Below are positions 1 through 8,103 of a DNA stretch of 46,680 nt, one piece after another; position 1 is the stretch's first letter, and every line of letters starts with the position of its first letter. The position numbers and the translations under genes are program-made. The DNA comes from a virus. The notes under the pieces were generated by a model. It was not told the DNA's origin and made no database searches. It saw nothing but the letters and a program-made list of their open reading frames with translations. The stretch covers positions 1 to 46,680 of the IMG/VR virus record IMGVR_UViG_3300021364_000041; one strand, written 5' to 3'.

Positions 1-338
1 TGAATGGTAAACTAAATTGTCAACTGTATCAACGTAGTGCAGATATGTTCTTAGGTGTACCATTTAACATTGCAAGTTACAGTCTACTGACACATATGCT
101 AGCACACATCTGTGATCTGGAAGTTGGCGAGTTTGTTTGGACTGGAGGCGACTGTCACATTTATATGAATCACTTAGAACAAGTACAAGAGCAACTAACA
201 AGAGACGAACGTGAACTGCCTTACTTGTTTATGCCTCCGTTCTGTGATTTAGAAACATTATTAAACACACGAACATCAGATTATAAGTTAATAGGCTACG
301 ATCCAATGCCAAGTATTAAAGCGCCAATGGCGGTATAA
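1..338 (+). CDS. thyA: Thymidylate synthase, C-terminal part (5' end outside window)
   Basis: ThyA makes dTMP from dUMP with methylene-tetrahydrofolate, a standard nucleotide-supply gene of T4-like phages (td in T4). The reading frame is open from base 3. The visible 111 residues hold the family's dUMP-binding stretch [20 protein letters not shown], then [14 protein letters not shown] and the C-terminal [14 protein letters not shown], which closely parallel E. coli ThyA to its last residue. The catalytic Pro-Cys-His segment should lie about ten residues upstream, outside the window. The gene ends 11 bp before the next start, on the same strand. No sign of decay is seen in this part. Identification rests on near-continuous motif match and is secure. 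Confidence 0.97.
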   Translation, partial: NGKLNCQLYQRSADMFLGVPFNIASYSLLTHMLAHICDLEVGEFVWTGGDCHIYMNHLEQVQEQLTRDERELPYLFMPPFCDLETLLNTRTSDYKLIGYDPMPSIKAPMAV

Positions 339-344
339 TAAATA
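337..344 (+). promoter_or_regulatory. T4-type late promoter octamer AATAAATA, 5 nt before ATG 350
   Basis: The octamer fits the NATAAATA late-promoter motif of T4-like phages, where it occupies about -13 to -6. Exactly 5 nt separate it from the ATG at 350, so transcription would begin at the start codon. It overlaps the stop region of thyA. There is no Shine-Dalgarno sequence between it and the ATG. AT-richness makes chance matches possible, but the same 5-nt spacing recurs at 20461, 20497 and 24594. Confidence 0.55.
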
Positions 345-349
345 AATTT

Positions 350-910
350 ATGAAGTATTTTACAAAACTAGATTACCCAGAATACGATTTAGAAAATGCT
401 TTAAACAATTTAATAAAAAATAATTTAATAAATTGGCATCATGGACAAATCTGTATTAATGGAGTAAAAGAAGATCCTAGCAATCAAGCAATTGGTTGCG
501 GTAGTTTATATTGGGATTGGGATAATTCATATTATGATGAAAACAATAAACTTGTAGTGCCAAAACGTACCACAATGTATACAGAAAAAGATTTTACTGT
601 TTTTAATCCTACCTTCAATGGAACAGAATTCGAAGAGATGTATAATATGCTTGTACAACATCATGCTGTAGGAAGAATACGTTTAATGAAATCAAAACTA
701 AAAACTTGTCTAACATGGCATACAGATGATAGTACAAGAATACATTATCCTATTAAGACACATGAAGGATGTCGTATGGTAATCGACGATGAAGTAATGC
801 ATTTACCAGTAAATACTTGGTGGCATACAAATACAAAAAAACCTCACACTGCATTTAATGGTAGTACTGATGATCGTATACATCTTGTTGTTTGTTTATT
901 GGACGAATAA
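350..910 (+). CDS. 2OG-Fe(II) oxygenase, aspartyl/asparaginyl beta-hydroxylase-like
   Basis: A 186-residue protein whose C-terminal half looks like the double-stranded beta-helix of 2-oxoglutarate/Fe(II) oxygenases. The probable iron ligands are His124 and Asp126 in LTWHTDDSTRIHYPI and His166 in KKPHTAFNGS, with Arg176 placed to bind 2-oxoglutarate. The order H-x-D, about 40 residues, H, then R and the phrase RIHYPI are typical of the aspartyl/asparaginyl hydroxylase group. The first 100 residues are not recognised. It is the first gene of a plus-strand set with the SDR and second oxygenase that follow, and has a late-promoter octamer 5 nt before its ATG. Substrate unknown. Confidence 0.7.
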   Translation: MKYFTKLDYPEYDLENALNNLIKNNLINWHHGQICINGVKEDPSNQAIGCGSLYWDWDNSYYDENNKLVVPKRTTMYTEKDFTVFNPTFNGTEFEEMYNMLVQHHAVGRIRLMKSKLKTCLTWHTDDSTRIHYPIKTHEGCRMVIDDEVMHLPVNTWWHTNTKKPHTAFNGSTDDRIHLVVCLLDE

Positions 911-911
911 A

Positions 912-1469
912 ATGTATAATATTGCAATAACAGGACATACCAGTGGACTAGGATTAGTTTTATATCAGCATTTTCCACAAGCAATTGGATTTTCTAGAAA
1001 AAACGGATATAACTTATTAGAAACTGCTAACATTAAAAGTATGATTAATGCTGCACAAGATTGTGACATTTTTATAAACAACGCATTTCCTGCAATTGCA
1101 GCGGATAGTGCCGAAGGTATGAATACACAATTAGATATATTATATAAAATTTACCAACGTTGGGAACATCAACAAAACAAATTAATTATTAACTTAGGAT
1201 CAAATACAAGTGATGGTATCAAAAAACATTTCTGGCCATATGCTGCGGCTAAAGCAGCTACTGATAAAGCATGTGAACAGTTAAGCTATTTGAAAAACGG
1301 ACCATCTGTGTGTAATTTAAGATTCGGTTATATTGATTTACCACATATAAATGAAATGGTACCAAACGAAAAAAAAGTGTCGATTAAAAATGCAATTTCA
1401 GCAGTAGACTATATTATAAGAACATTTGAGACAGGAAATACAATTAGAGAGCTTACTATAATTCCATGA
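912..1469 (+). CDS. Short-chain dehydrogenase/reductase-like protein
   Basis: A 185-residue NAD(P)-binding protein. The N-terminus has the SDR cofactor motif TGHTSGLG (residues 7-14, TGxxxGxG), followed by NNAF in the position of the usual NNAG and by YAAAKAA, which supplies the YxxxK catalytic pair. It is shorter than the typical 240-260 residue SDR, so the C-terminal substrate region is reduced. ATG 912 is chosen because it directly follows the upstream stop (908-910) and places the glycine motif at residue 7; an earlier in-frame start would run into the oxygenase gene. It ends in an ATGA overlap with the next gene. Substrate not deducible. Confidence 0.8.
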   Translation: MYNIAITGHTSGLGLVLYQHFPQAIGFSRKNGYNLLETANIKSMINAAQDCDIFINNAFPAIAADSAEGMNTQLDILYKIYQRWEHQQNKLIINLGSNTSDGIKKHFWPYAAAKAATDKACEQLSYLKNGPSVCNLRFGYIDLPHINEMVPNEKKVSIKNAISAVDYIIRTFETGNTIRELTIIP

Positions 1470-2125
1470 TAGAAATTGATTTACCTGACAATATATTAGA
1501 AAAATTATTGCACTTATCGAAACACGGAAATGCAAGTGAAATGCATGAACTAAGCATTATTGAAGAACAGGATCAAATCGAAGCTATTGTGTCTGAGTTT
1601 ATCGATACAACTTATTACCACTACGGTAACTTGTTTTCACATATTAATCCGTTTACAACGCACGCCGATATTTCTGATTTAAAACAAACTATAATGCTAA
1701 TGCCGATAAGTGCAGATCCATCTCAGCATTTTGTAGTATTCGATCAAAAAATAAACAATTTGTCACCGGTTAGTTGGATATGGAATTTGTTCGACGACAA
1801 AACTGACCAAGAATTAGCAGATATGTATTATCTAAGTGCATTAAAATCTAGACCGTGTGAATATCCATATATATCCGGATTAACCAATCGTCCCATTGAT
1901 CAAGAGTTAATGAAACATTTACCGTTTTCCGATGAGTTTTACTATAGTTTGTCGGGAAAAGCGTGGCCTTATAAACCTGGAAAAGCACTTATATTTTCTG
2001 CAGTACATCCTCATGCAACAGGATTAATGCAAAGCCCTAAAATTGGGTGTACAGTACAATTTAAAGCACCTTATGAAAAAGTTATACTTGGTCTGAATTC
2101 ATCAATACAACACACCCAATTTTAA
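1466..2125 (+). CDS. 2OG-Fe(II) oxygenase-like protein, paralogue of the convergent gene
   Basis: A 219-residue protein with probable iron ligands His66 and Asp68 in FTTHADIS and a second histidine in ALIFSAVHPHATG. It shares layout and phrases with the opposing gene at 2082-2750: VVFDQK versus MVFDQT, a SGLTNRP versus SNLTDKP step, GKALIF versus GKALVF, and a final KIGC strand. The two look like diverged duplicates now placed tail to tail. Translation is coupled to the SDR gene by an ATGA overlap, and the 3' end overlaps the opposite-strand gene by 44 bp. Family assignment is from the metal motif and paralogy; substrate unknown. Confidence 0.62.
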   Translation: MIEIDLPDNILEKLLHLSKHGNASEMHELSIIEEQDQIEAIVSEFIDTTYYHYGNLFSHINPFTTHADISDLKQTIMLMPISADPSQHFVVFDQKINNLSPVSWIWNLFDDKTDQELADMYYLSALKSRPCEYPYISGLTNRPIDQELMKHLPFSDEFYYSLSGKAWPYKPGKALIFSAVHPHATGLMQSPKIGCTVQFKAPYEKVILGLNSSIQHTQF

Positions 2126-2750
2126 ACTCAGACTGATGTGCTGTTCCATGTATTTGACTGGATTTAAATACCAATGCTTTACCTGGATTCCAATTCCATG
2201 CTATACCAGTTAATCCATGATAAAAATCTTTATTACCGTGTGGTAGTAAATCTGCAATTTCATTCGGCAATGGCTTATCAGTCAAATTAGATACATGTTC
2301 AGTGTCGCAGGGTCTGATACCAACTAATACTTCAGACGGCAAATGATCATTGTCTGAATCAGATGTATTTTGATGCGAAGGTCCTGCAGGTTCATGCTTT
2401 TCGTGTACTACTTCTTCAAGTCTCCAACTCATGCCATGACTGTCAAATGTCTGATCGAATACCATTAGCCGTTGTTCGACTTGTGTGTTTTTATAGAGAG
2501 GAACACAAAGATTATATATTCCATTTTTTTTATAACGATCGACATGTAATGGAATAGCTTGTGTATGTGCATAAATGTATGCGGTTTCCATTATATCTGT
2601 GTTTAAATAGTCACCGAACGCACGTTCTCGCAAATCAGCATCTACATTCATATAAAACGGATTTTGATTCGCATTTATATCTACATGTTGTTTAACATAG
2701 TCTAAAAGTAATTCTATTGTACTTTCTTTAATATCAATTTCATGCGGCAT
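2082..2750 (-). CDS. 2OG-Fe(II) oxygenase-like protein
   Basis: About 222 residues from ATG 2750. The likely Fe ligands are His69 and Asp71 in IPLHVDRYKK and a histidine in KSSQIHGTAHQS, and the protein ends in a KIGCVVLM strand. It is a paralogue of the convergent gene at 1466-2125. A TTG at 2774 would lengthen it by 8 residues, but ATG 2750 overlaps the upstream stop by 11 bp, as is usual in this window, so I prefer it. It is second in a two-gene minus unit behind the late-promoter-like octamer at 3379-3386. The tail-to-tail 44 bp overlap leaves no room for a terminator. Confidence 0.65.
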   Translation of the reverse strand: MPHEIDIKESTIELLLDYVKQHVDINANQNPFYMNVDADLRERAFGDYLNTDIMETAYIYAHTQAIPLHVDRYKKNGIYNLCVPLYKNTQVEQRLMVFDQTFDSHGMSWRLEEVVHEKHEPAGPSHQNTSDSDNDHLPSEVLVGIRPCDTEHVSNLTDKPLPNEIADLLPHGNKDFYHGLTGIAWNWNPGKALVFKSSQIHGTAHQSEFKIGCVVLMNSDQV

Positions 2751-3354
2751 GTTCGATATCCAATGTACCGTCAAGACTGAACATCAAAGCAATACGAGGC
2801 TTGTCGCTCATGTTTATCACAGCATGTGGATATCCGATATTTAAGAAATATGCATTGCCATCTTCTAAGTTGTATGCTTCTAATTTACCATCACGTTTAA
2901 AAAGATTAACTACGTTATTTCCGCCGTAAATTGGACAAATGCAACGTACTGCATAACTAACATCATAGTCTACATGAAATGGAATCATCTTACCTGGTGC
3001 TAATTTTGTAATACGTACACGACTAGCAGGAGATTTACACTGCTCTACAATACTTTGAATGTAACTTCCAGTATAATCTTCTGTAGGAACATTATACAAA
3101 TGTTCCTCTCGACGTCTCAGACGTTCTTTAATACTCGCTGTATAAGGAAGTATTTCACTTGGCTCTGTTAAATTAATTTGTTCAAAGTTGTCATATACAT
3201 CTTTTACAAGTTCCATATGGTTATCACAAAGCATTGGATTTGCACTACGTACATCTGTAAACTTTTCTGCTAATCTATCACTTTCAAATCTAAGTTTATC
3301 TAACTCGATATTGAGATTTAAGTTTTCTATTGTAGGTAAGTCTTGCTTTTTCAT
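2740..3354 (-). CDS. 2OG-Fe(II) oxygenase, aspartyl beta-hydroxylase-like
   Basis: A 204-residue protein with a clear jelly-roll metal motif: His127 and Asp129 in IPFHVDYDVSYAVR, His177 in LNIGYPHAVINMS, and Arg187 for 2-oxoglutarate, followed by IALMFSLDG. This is the aspartyl/asparaginyl or prolyl hydroxylase-type fold. The N-terminal 100 residues are helical-looking and not recognised. ATG 3354 is chosen over the in-frame TTG 12 nt upstream because GGAGAA, ending about 6 nt before ATG 3354, is a good Shine-Dalgarno and contains that TTG codon's own bases. It lies downstream of a late-promoter-like octamer. It could hydroxylate a protein or free amino acid; substrate unknown. Confidence 0.72.
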   Translation of the reverse strand: MKKQDLPTIENLNLNIELDKLRFESDRLAEKFTDVRSANPMLCDNHMELVKDVYDNFEQINLTEPSEILPYTASIKERLRRREEHLYNVPTEDYTGSYIQSIVEQCKSPASRVRITKLAPGKMIPFHVDYDVSYAVRCICPIYGGNNVVNLFKRDGKLEAYNLEDGNAYFLNIGYPHAVINMSDKPRIALMFSLDGTLDIEHAA

Positions 3355-3378
3355 GATATTCTCCAATATACTATAATA

Positions 3379-3386
3379 TATTTATT
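3379..3386 (-). promoter_or_regulatory. Late-promoter-like octamer AATAAATA before gene at 3354
   Basis: The octamer matches NATAAATA on the minus strand, 24 nt before ATG 3354. With initiation about 6 nt downstream it would give a leader of roughly 19 nt carrying the GGAG ribosome-binding site. It overlaps the stop codon of the upstream B12 radical SAM gene (3382-3384). This is a conventional leader, in contrast to the leaderless layout elsewhere. Confidence 0.5.
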
Positions 3387-4827
3387 CTTGTCTTTTTTTC
3401 AATTTGTATTCAAAAAAGTTTTCATCGTCGTGTATGTTTATTAATTTATATCCAATAAGTTCGCTCACTTCTCTGAGCTCTTTTGCACGACTAACACGTT
3501 TTTCAAATGTTAAACTTGGAACAACTGTGCTTACCCATTCGGATTCTTTGTTGTTGTCAAATGTATACAGATGACTAAATTTATCTGTCAATGGTGTATT
3601 GTCTAATAGACGCAGTGTTTTTCCAATAGTAATATCTATACCATGTTTATAATAACTGTATTTGTGTAATAAGTCAATACTTTTTTGATGGTCATCATCA
3701 GTTTCTGTCGGATACCCAACTAAAAACATTAGTTGTATTCTTATATCATTCTTTGCACATTGATCCAATGTATAAATCATGTCTTCTTCAGTAAATCCTT
3801 TAATGATATCATTTCGGACTTTTTCACTTCCGCTTTCAATACCAATACTAACAGAATGGCATCCTGCTTTTTTCATATTAACAAAATCGTCTGGTGGCAT
3901 TTGTGTTTCTGATCTACATATAAATTGCCCACTCCAAACTATTTTATCTTGAATATTACTGTTATACCTTGACATTACATAACACAAATCACGAAATGCT
4001 TTCATACTTCCATTGATTAGACTATCCATAAATCTATAAGAAGTTACTCCAAACTTTTCTTTGTTACTAATCATTTCTTGCGCAATATTTTCTCCAGTTC
4101 TAAATCTATAAGTTGGCCATATTGCTGCAACATTGCAAAAAGTACATTTTCGAACACATCCTCTGCTTCCAACAATAGGAATAGAAACTTCACAACTTTT
4201 ATATTTTGGAAAGTCTTTGAAAAAATCTTCGTAATTAGGATATGCTATACTGTTTAAGTCGTTTAATGACGTTTTGTTTTCTTTGTTGTTTACACTAGGA
4301 TGACTTTTGCCCTGTAATATATATTGTATTGCTTCTTCACCTTCGCCGTATACAGCATAGTTTGCTAGTCCGTTATTTAAAAAATATTCGCCTACATCAG
4401 CACTTCCGATACCAGTATCTTCAGTACCATTTCCGCCGACAATTATTTCAACGTTAGGATAAAGTTCTTTTATAATTTTTGAAAATATTATACCTGGATA
4501 AATGTTATAGACACTAAAAAGTCCAATACCAATTCGTTTGCAGTTATCAAATGTGTCTTTATAAATCTGAATATAATCCCTAAAAAGTTGCTCTGCTTGT
4601 ATATGAGCTTCACAAGAACTATCCATATTCTCAATGTTATGTTGCATAAAATAGTTTATCATTGGTTGCAAGTCGATATCTTGATTTTGTATCCATATAT
4701 TCATGTCCTTTGCAACACTATTAAATCCAACTTGTTCAGCTGCTGACTTTATGTAATAAATTCCAGGAGTAGGGCTCGGACTGAATATTTCAACTATTGG
4801 CATACTAACTACAACCAAATCAATCAA
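3382..4827 (-). CDS. B12-binding-type radical SAM protein
   Basis: A 481-residue protein with a Rossmann-like cobalamin-binding-type N-terminal domain (IDLVVVSMP first strand, later IIVGGNGTEDTG and YAVYGEGEEA) followed by a radical SAM barrel with CVRKCTFC, cysteines 224, 228 and 231, for the 4Fe-4S cluster. Enzymes of this layout often methylate or rearrange unactivated carbons in lipids, cofactors or natural products. The classic DxHxxG cobalamin motif is not seen. The start is the TTG at 4827: it opens the first beta strand and has AAGGA 8 nt upstream, whereas ATG 4803 would cut that strand off. It overlaps the upstream sulfotransferase-like gene by 8 bp. Substrate unknown. Confidence 0.88.
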   Translation of the reverse strand: MIDLVVVSMPIVEIFSPSPTPGIYYIKSAAEQVGFNSVAKDMNIWIQNQDIDLQPMINYFMQHNIENMDSSCEAHIQAEQLFRDYIQIYKDTFDNCKRIGIGLFSVYNIYPGIIFSKIIKELYPNVEIIVGGNGTEDTGIGSADVGEYFLNNGLANYAVYGEGEEAIQYILQGKSHPSVNNKENKTSLNDLNSIAYPNYEDFFKDFPKYKSCEVSIPIVGSRGCVRKCTFCNVAAIWPTYRFRTGENIAQEMISNKEKFGVTSYRFMDSLINGSMKAFRDLCYVMSRYNSNIQDKIVWSGQFICRSETQMPPDDFVNMKKAGCHSVSIGIESGSEKVRNDIIKGFTEEDMIYTLDQCAKNDIRIQLMFLVGYPTETDDDHQKSIDLLHKYSYYKHGIDITIGKTLRLLDNTPLTDKFSHLYTFDNNKESEWVSTVVPSLTFEKRVSRAKELREVSELIGYKLINIHDDENFFEYKLKKRQE

Positions 4828-5443
4828 TATTATATTCCTTGAATTTTTTTTCTATTTCTTCAATATTTGGAAAGTATGATTCGTAGTTTACGAGTAAAGA
4901 AAGTTTCTTATGCACTTTACTTGTAAATGTCAAATCTTCATAGTATACAATATTTCCTTCGCAGTTGTTTAAATGTTGCAGTATGTCAAAGAATTGTTCT
5001 AAACTACGATTGTAATCATAATCGACCCAATTAGAGTTTATATCATTTATGTAATTGGTATTTTCGATTTCTACTCCTGCAGTTGACCATTGATTAAAAT
5101 CTTGAAACAAAAAACTTAAAAACCAACGCCACTTATCTTTACGTTTTAGTACAAGAATTTGATCATCTTTATAAAAGTCTTTAAACCATATATTATAATA
5201 ATCTTTTTCTTCTGTTATAAGGTAATTAATATGATGTTTGAATGTGTAATTTCTTCCTTGTGATTTTTCTTCATTAAGCCAATTAATTTTTTCTTCCAAA
5301 CTTAGTTCTGGAGAAATATCAGGATTTAAAAATTCAGATTTTGGCCCAGTAGGATACACATTAGGTAACAGCAAATTTTCTTCTTTAATTTTTTCGTAGA
5401 AATAACTACTGCCTGCACGTGGTGCACTTAATAATACTTTCAT
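4820..5443 (-). CDS. Sulfotransferase-like P-loop protein
   Basis: A 207-residue protein beginning with VLLSAPRAGSSYFYEKI, which resembles the 5'-phosphosulfate-binding loop of PAPS-dependent sulfotransferases (a P-loop variant rich in Ser, Arg and Gly immediately after the first strand). DDQILVLKRKDKWRWFLSF is comparable to the family's conserved arginine strand. The C-terminal half is unremarkable. The gene overlaps the upstream GNAT-like gene by ATGA and runs into the radical SAM gene by 8 bp, so the three are probably co-translated. No sulfate-activating gene is visible here, so PAPS would come from the host. A non-sulfotransferase P-loop protein is the alternative. Confidence 0.55.
   Translation of the reverse strand: MKVLLSAPRAGSSYFYEKIKEENLLLPNVYPTGPKSEFLNPDISPELSLEEKINWLNEEKSQGRNYTFKHHINYLITEEKDYYNIWFKDFYKDDQILVLKRKDKWRWFLSFLFQDFNQWSTAGVEIENTNYINDINSNWVDYDYNRSLEQFFDILQHLNNCEGNIVYYEDLTFTSKVHKKLSLLVNYESYFPNIEEIEKKFKEYNID
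4836..4840 (-). promoter_or_regulatory. Ribosome-binding site AAGGA that selects a TTG start
   Basis: AAGGA lies 8 nt upstream of the TTG at 4827 and too far (about 32 nt) from the alternative ATG at 4803. It supports TTG initiation of the B12-type radical SAM gene and lies within the end of the preceding coding region. Confidence 0.6.
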
Positions 5444-6042
5444 AAGTAATCCCTAGCATCAACTATCAAATCGCTTTTTGGTTGCCATACAAAGTCTGGA
5501 TTTTGTAATCTAATGCTATAAACATACTGTACAATAGGCCCAGTTTTAAATAAGAAATCTTTTTCTAATTCTAAACTATTATACCATTCACCTTGTGTCC
5601 ATTCGTTAAAACTACTAACGGTCATGCGTTTTTTACGCTGATATAATGCATTGATTGCACGTTTTGTAATATCATGTGTCACATAAAGTATTTCAAATCC
5701 TTGTTCCCTAGCCCATGGTATCTGTAATTCTCCCATGCGTAATCCACAATGGGTAAATCTGTAATCTTTAAGTATATGATATCTACATATTCTTACTGCA
5801 GTATCAGGATCATTTGTATAATGACTACGCTCTGCTGCACTAATAGATATAAGTTTATCTTCTACAAAACACATCCATGTTTCGATATTAGGATCGTCTG
5901 GATCATACGATCTTGCTTTGTATTTTTTTAAACTATCGTTGCCTTCTTCTATACTTTTTTCTGCAAATTCCCAAATTTTATCACGATAACTATCTGGATC
6001 TTCGCTGTATCTATAAATCGAAATGTTCGGTTGTGATTGCAT
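5440..6042 (-). CDS. GNAT-like N-acyltransferase
   Basis: A 200-residue protein with a GNAT-like pattern: a strand pair around WMCFVEDKLISISAAERS, then RICRYHILKDYRFTHCGLR where the acyl-CoA-binding turn normally sits, GFEILYVTHD, and NALYQRKKRM near the final helix. Acyl-CoA-dependent acetylation of an amine is the family reaction; the acceptor is unknown. The N-terminal start ATG 6042 lies inside the upstream oxygenase gene, a 32 bp overlap. No glycine-rich R/Q-x-x-G-x-G/A is perfectly preserved, so this is a fold-level guess. Confidence 0.5.
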   Translation of the reverse strand: MQSQPNISIYRYSEDPDSYRDKIWEFAEKSIEEGNDSLKKYKARSYDPDDPNIETWMCFVEDKLISISAAERSHYTNDPDTAVRICRYHILKDYRFTHCGLRMGELQIPWAREQGFEILYVTHDITKRAINALYQRKKRMTVSSFNEWTQGEWYNSLELEKDFLFKTGPIVQYVYSIRLQNPDFVWQPKSDLIVDARDYL

Positions 6043-6805
6043 ATTCTTTATATTTGTTCCAACTTTTTTCTAATAGTTCATGCCACAGTGGCAAATCGTA
6101 AACACCATGTATTACTAATTGTACACGTTCTCTCATTGAGAATCCTCTGTCTACACCATGTTCAAACACAGCACCATCGTATGCAAATGCATTTGTTTCA
6201 GGTGGCAACATTGGATAAATTTGTGTAGCATCACTGTCTCGAGTCATGTAGAAATGTTCATTCTGCCAATCAGTGACACGACTCCATCTGAAATGCAAGT
6301 GACTAGGTGCTTGTGCTTTTAGTATATCGCTTATTGCCAATTCTTCATCATAATGACAAGGTATCGCTTGTGGTGATTGTACAAAAAACGCCTGGTGAAT
6401 TGTTTTGAATGGTAACTCTTTTACATAGTCAATTACTTCAGGAAATGCTTCTAATGCAAAATCGTACCAGTCTGGATCTGCGCCTGCTTGTCCACACATG
6501 TTTGGCTTTAGAAATGTTAATTGTCCAACATTTCTTGTTTGATAGTAGTATTGCTGCAGATCCGGATCTTCTGCTAGGTCTGCTACCAGATCCATGTCAA
6601 CATCTAAGTAAGGAAGATCAACTGGTGTCCACACCATGTTTCTATATCCGTTATATTCGTCATCTAGGCTCAGATACTCGTAACTAGGCCTATCTACTTT
6701 AACAAGTGTACCTGGATCATCATTTATATAACGTCTAACTGGTTCACCGTTTTCTAAATATTCAATCTGGTTTCTTTTTATACGATAGTTATTTGTATTG
6801 TACAT
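6011..6805 (-). CDS. 2OG-Fe(II) oxygenase, aspartyl beta-hydroxylase-like
   Basis: A 264-residue protein with iron ligands His151 and Asp153 in AIPCHYDEELAIS and His216 in GAVFEHGVDRGF, followed by the basic ERVQLVIHGVYDLP strand expected to bind 2-oxoglutarate. The H-x-D to H distance (about 65 residues) and the helical N-terminal part suit the AspH-like family. AGGA lies about 9 nt before ATG 6805. It overlaps the upstream methyltransferase by 17 bp and the downstream GNAT-like gene by 32 bp, and ends in TAG. Hydroxylation of a protein side chain or small molecule are both possible. Confidence 0.7.
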   Translation of the reverse strand: MYNTNNYRIKRNQIEYLENGEPVRRYINDDPGTLVKVDRPSYEYLSLDDEYNGYRNMVWTPVDLPYLDVDMDLVADLAEDPDLQQYYYQTRNVGQLTFLKPNMCGQAGADPDWYDFALEAFPEVIDYVKELPFKTIHQAFFVQSPQAIPCHYDEELAISDILKAQAPSHLHFRWSRVTDWQNEHFYMTRDSDATQIYPMLPPETNAFAYDGAVFEHGVDRGFSMRERVQLVIHGVYDLPLWHELLEKSWNKYKEYAITTEHFDL

Positions 6806-7280
6806 CTAATATTGTCCTATGTCCTACAGGTATGTTTAAATCAAAATCATACCTTGTGTGCTCATAACGGTTAAAATAATTTAAATCCATGTATGGCAAG
6901 TCGTCTGTGTTATTGTTATTTACTTCATGTACAATTGCACGTTTAACTTTGTAAAAATCACAAACTCGTTCAAACATAGCTGCAGGATCCGTATTGTATA
7001 TCAACACACTGCTGAAGACAACAAGATCTGTGCTCATATAGTACAAATTATCCCAGTCTCTAACTTCAAAGCAGTGCTTTGGATACTGTGCACGTGCATA
7101 CTCAACTGGCTCTTCACTAGTGTCAAAACCATAATAGTAATAATCATAATTGGTCAAATAACGATTGAGTTCGCCTGTTCTACAACCTACGTCGGTTATT
7201 CGATTACACTGATGCTGTTTAATAATCTGAGCTATTGTACGATACAGTATACTGGCTTCAGCACTGTCTAAATAACTCAT
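6789..7280 (-). CDS. Class I SAM-dependent methyltransferase-like protein
   Basis: About 163 residues from ATG 7280. The SAM-binding strand-loop is RITDVGCRTGELNRYL (DxGCxTGxL), followed by YYYYGFDTSEEPVEYARAQY, whose aspartate would bind the ribose, and LVVFSSVLIYN in motif IV position. This is a small methyltransferase lacking a large substrate domain. A longer reading frame starts at 7334, but it would overlap the TauD-like gene by 50 bp; ATG 7280 lies 4 nt after that gene's stop and keeps the whole fold. Product and substrate are unknown. It sits between two oxygenases, consistent with tailoring chemistry. Confidence 0.75.
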   Translation of the reverse strand: MSYLDSAEASILYRTIAQIIKQHQCNRITDVGCRTGELNRYLTNYDYYYYGFDTSEEPVEYARAQYPKHCFEVRDWDNLYYMSTDLVVFSSVLIYNTDPAAMFERVCDFYKVKRAIVHEVNNNNTDDLPYMDLNYFNRYEHTRYDFDLNIPVGHRTILDVQYK

Positions 7281-7284
7281 TGCA

Positions 7285-8103
7285 TCAATAGTGTAGTTCT
7301 TCTGCAGGTGTGATGTGTTGATAATCACAAGCAATTCTCCAAAGCAATCTGTTTCTATCTAACACAGGTGTGCGTCTATGCAATGTAGTAAATTGATCCA
7401 TTAACAACAAATCTCCACGTTTGAAGATATGATGATATTGATGTCGACCTCGAAATATGATAGGTTTTAAACGCTCGATAATAGATTCCGGGTCTACTCG
7501 CTTTTTACCTTCCCAAGCACCTACAATAAAATGATATGGAAAATAAAAATAACTAAGACCTGTGTGCGGATGTTCTCCTACTAATGATCTGATGCTACCT
7601 CTATTTTTACTCATAAATTCAAGTTCAGGATCGTCATCGTCTAAATGATACATAGTATTGTTTTGGAATTTTATTTTAATTTTAATATTACGCCAGTACT
7701 CTTGTTCATCTTCACTGAGCATATAAAAAGGATCACTAGTATTACAGATACTCAGTGTGGTATTAATATCTTCTTCAATACAATACAAGCCAATTACAAT
7801 TTTATCTATTAGATGTCTGCTATTACCATTACTGTGCCACCCTAATTCAGTATCGCCGAACATGCCAATTTTTTTCCCGTCACTGTCACGTTTACCTGTG
7901 ACAAGAAAAATTTCTGGATATTTTTTTGGATTCATAAACAAATCGGGAGCTTCGCATTCTCCAAACTGTTTCATAGTTGCAATGTATTCACTTTCGGTTA
8001 GTTGTTGATCGTGAAAGACCACACAACCTGTTTTTTGTAAGTCTTCCGCTATTTTATGTAAGTCTGCGTTTTTAATATCCGCTGTATATCTATTCGGTGT
8101 CAT
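7285..8103 (-). CDS. TauD/TfdA-like 2OG oxygenase with an HxN metal motif
   Basis: A 272-residue protein of the TauD/clavaminate-synthase type. The C-terminal MDQFTTLHRRTPV holds the second histidine (242) and WRIACDY the 2-oxoglutarate arginine (256), both in the canonical context. The first motif reads ELGWHSNGN, so His90 is present but the carboxylate expected two residues later is Asn92. That could mean altered iron binding, a halogenase-like site or loss of activity. AAGGA lies 10 nt before ATG 8103. It overlaps the upstream PLP gene by 14 bp. Close relatives hydroxylate small acids or amino acids; the substrate here is not known. Confidence 0.82.
   Translation of the reverse strand: MTPNRYTADIKNADLHKIAEDLQKTGCVVFHDQQLTESEYIATMKQFGECEAPDLFMNPKKYPEIFLVTGKRDSDGKKIGMFGDTELGWHSNGNSRHLIDKIVIGLYCIEEDINTTLSICNTSDPFYMLSEDEQEYWRNIKIKIKFQNNTMYHLDDDDPELEFMSKNRGSIRSLVGEHPHTGLSYFYFPYHFIVGAWEGKKRVDPESIIERLKPIIFRGRHQYHHIFKRGDLLLMDQFTTLHRRTPVLDRNRLLWRIACDYQHITPAEELHY

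Noticed and set aside
6927-7271. Plus-strand open frame of 114 codons opposite the methyltransferase at 6789
   Set aside because: Antisense to the SAM-binding motifs and hydrophobic only by reverse-complement bias.
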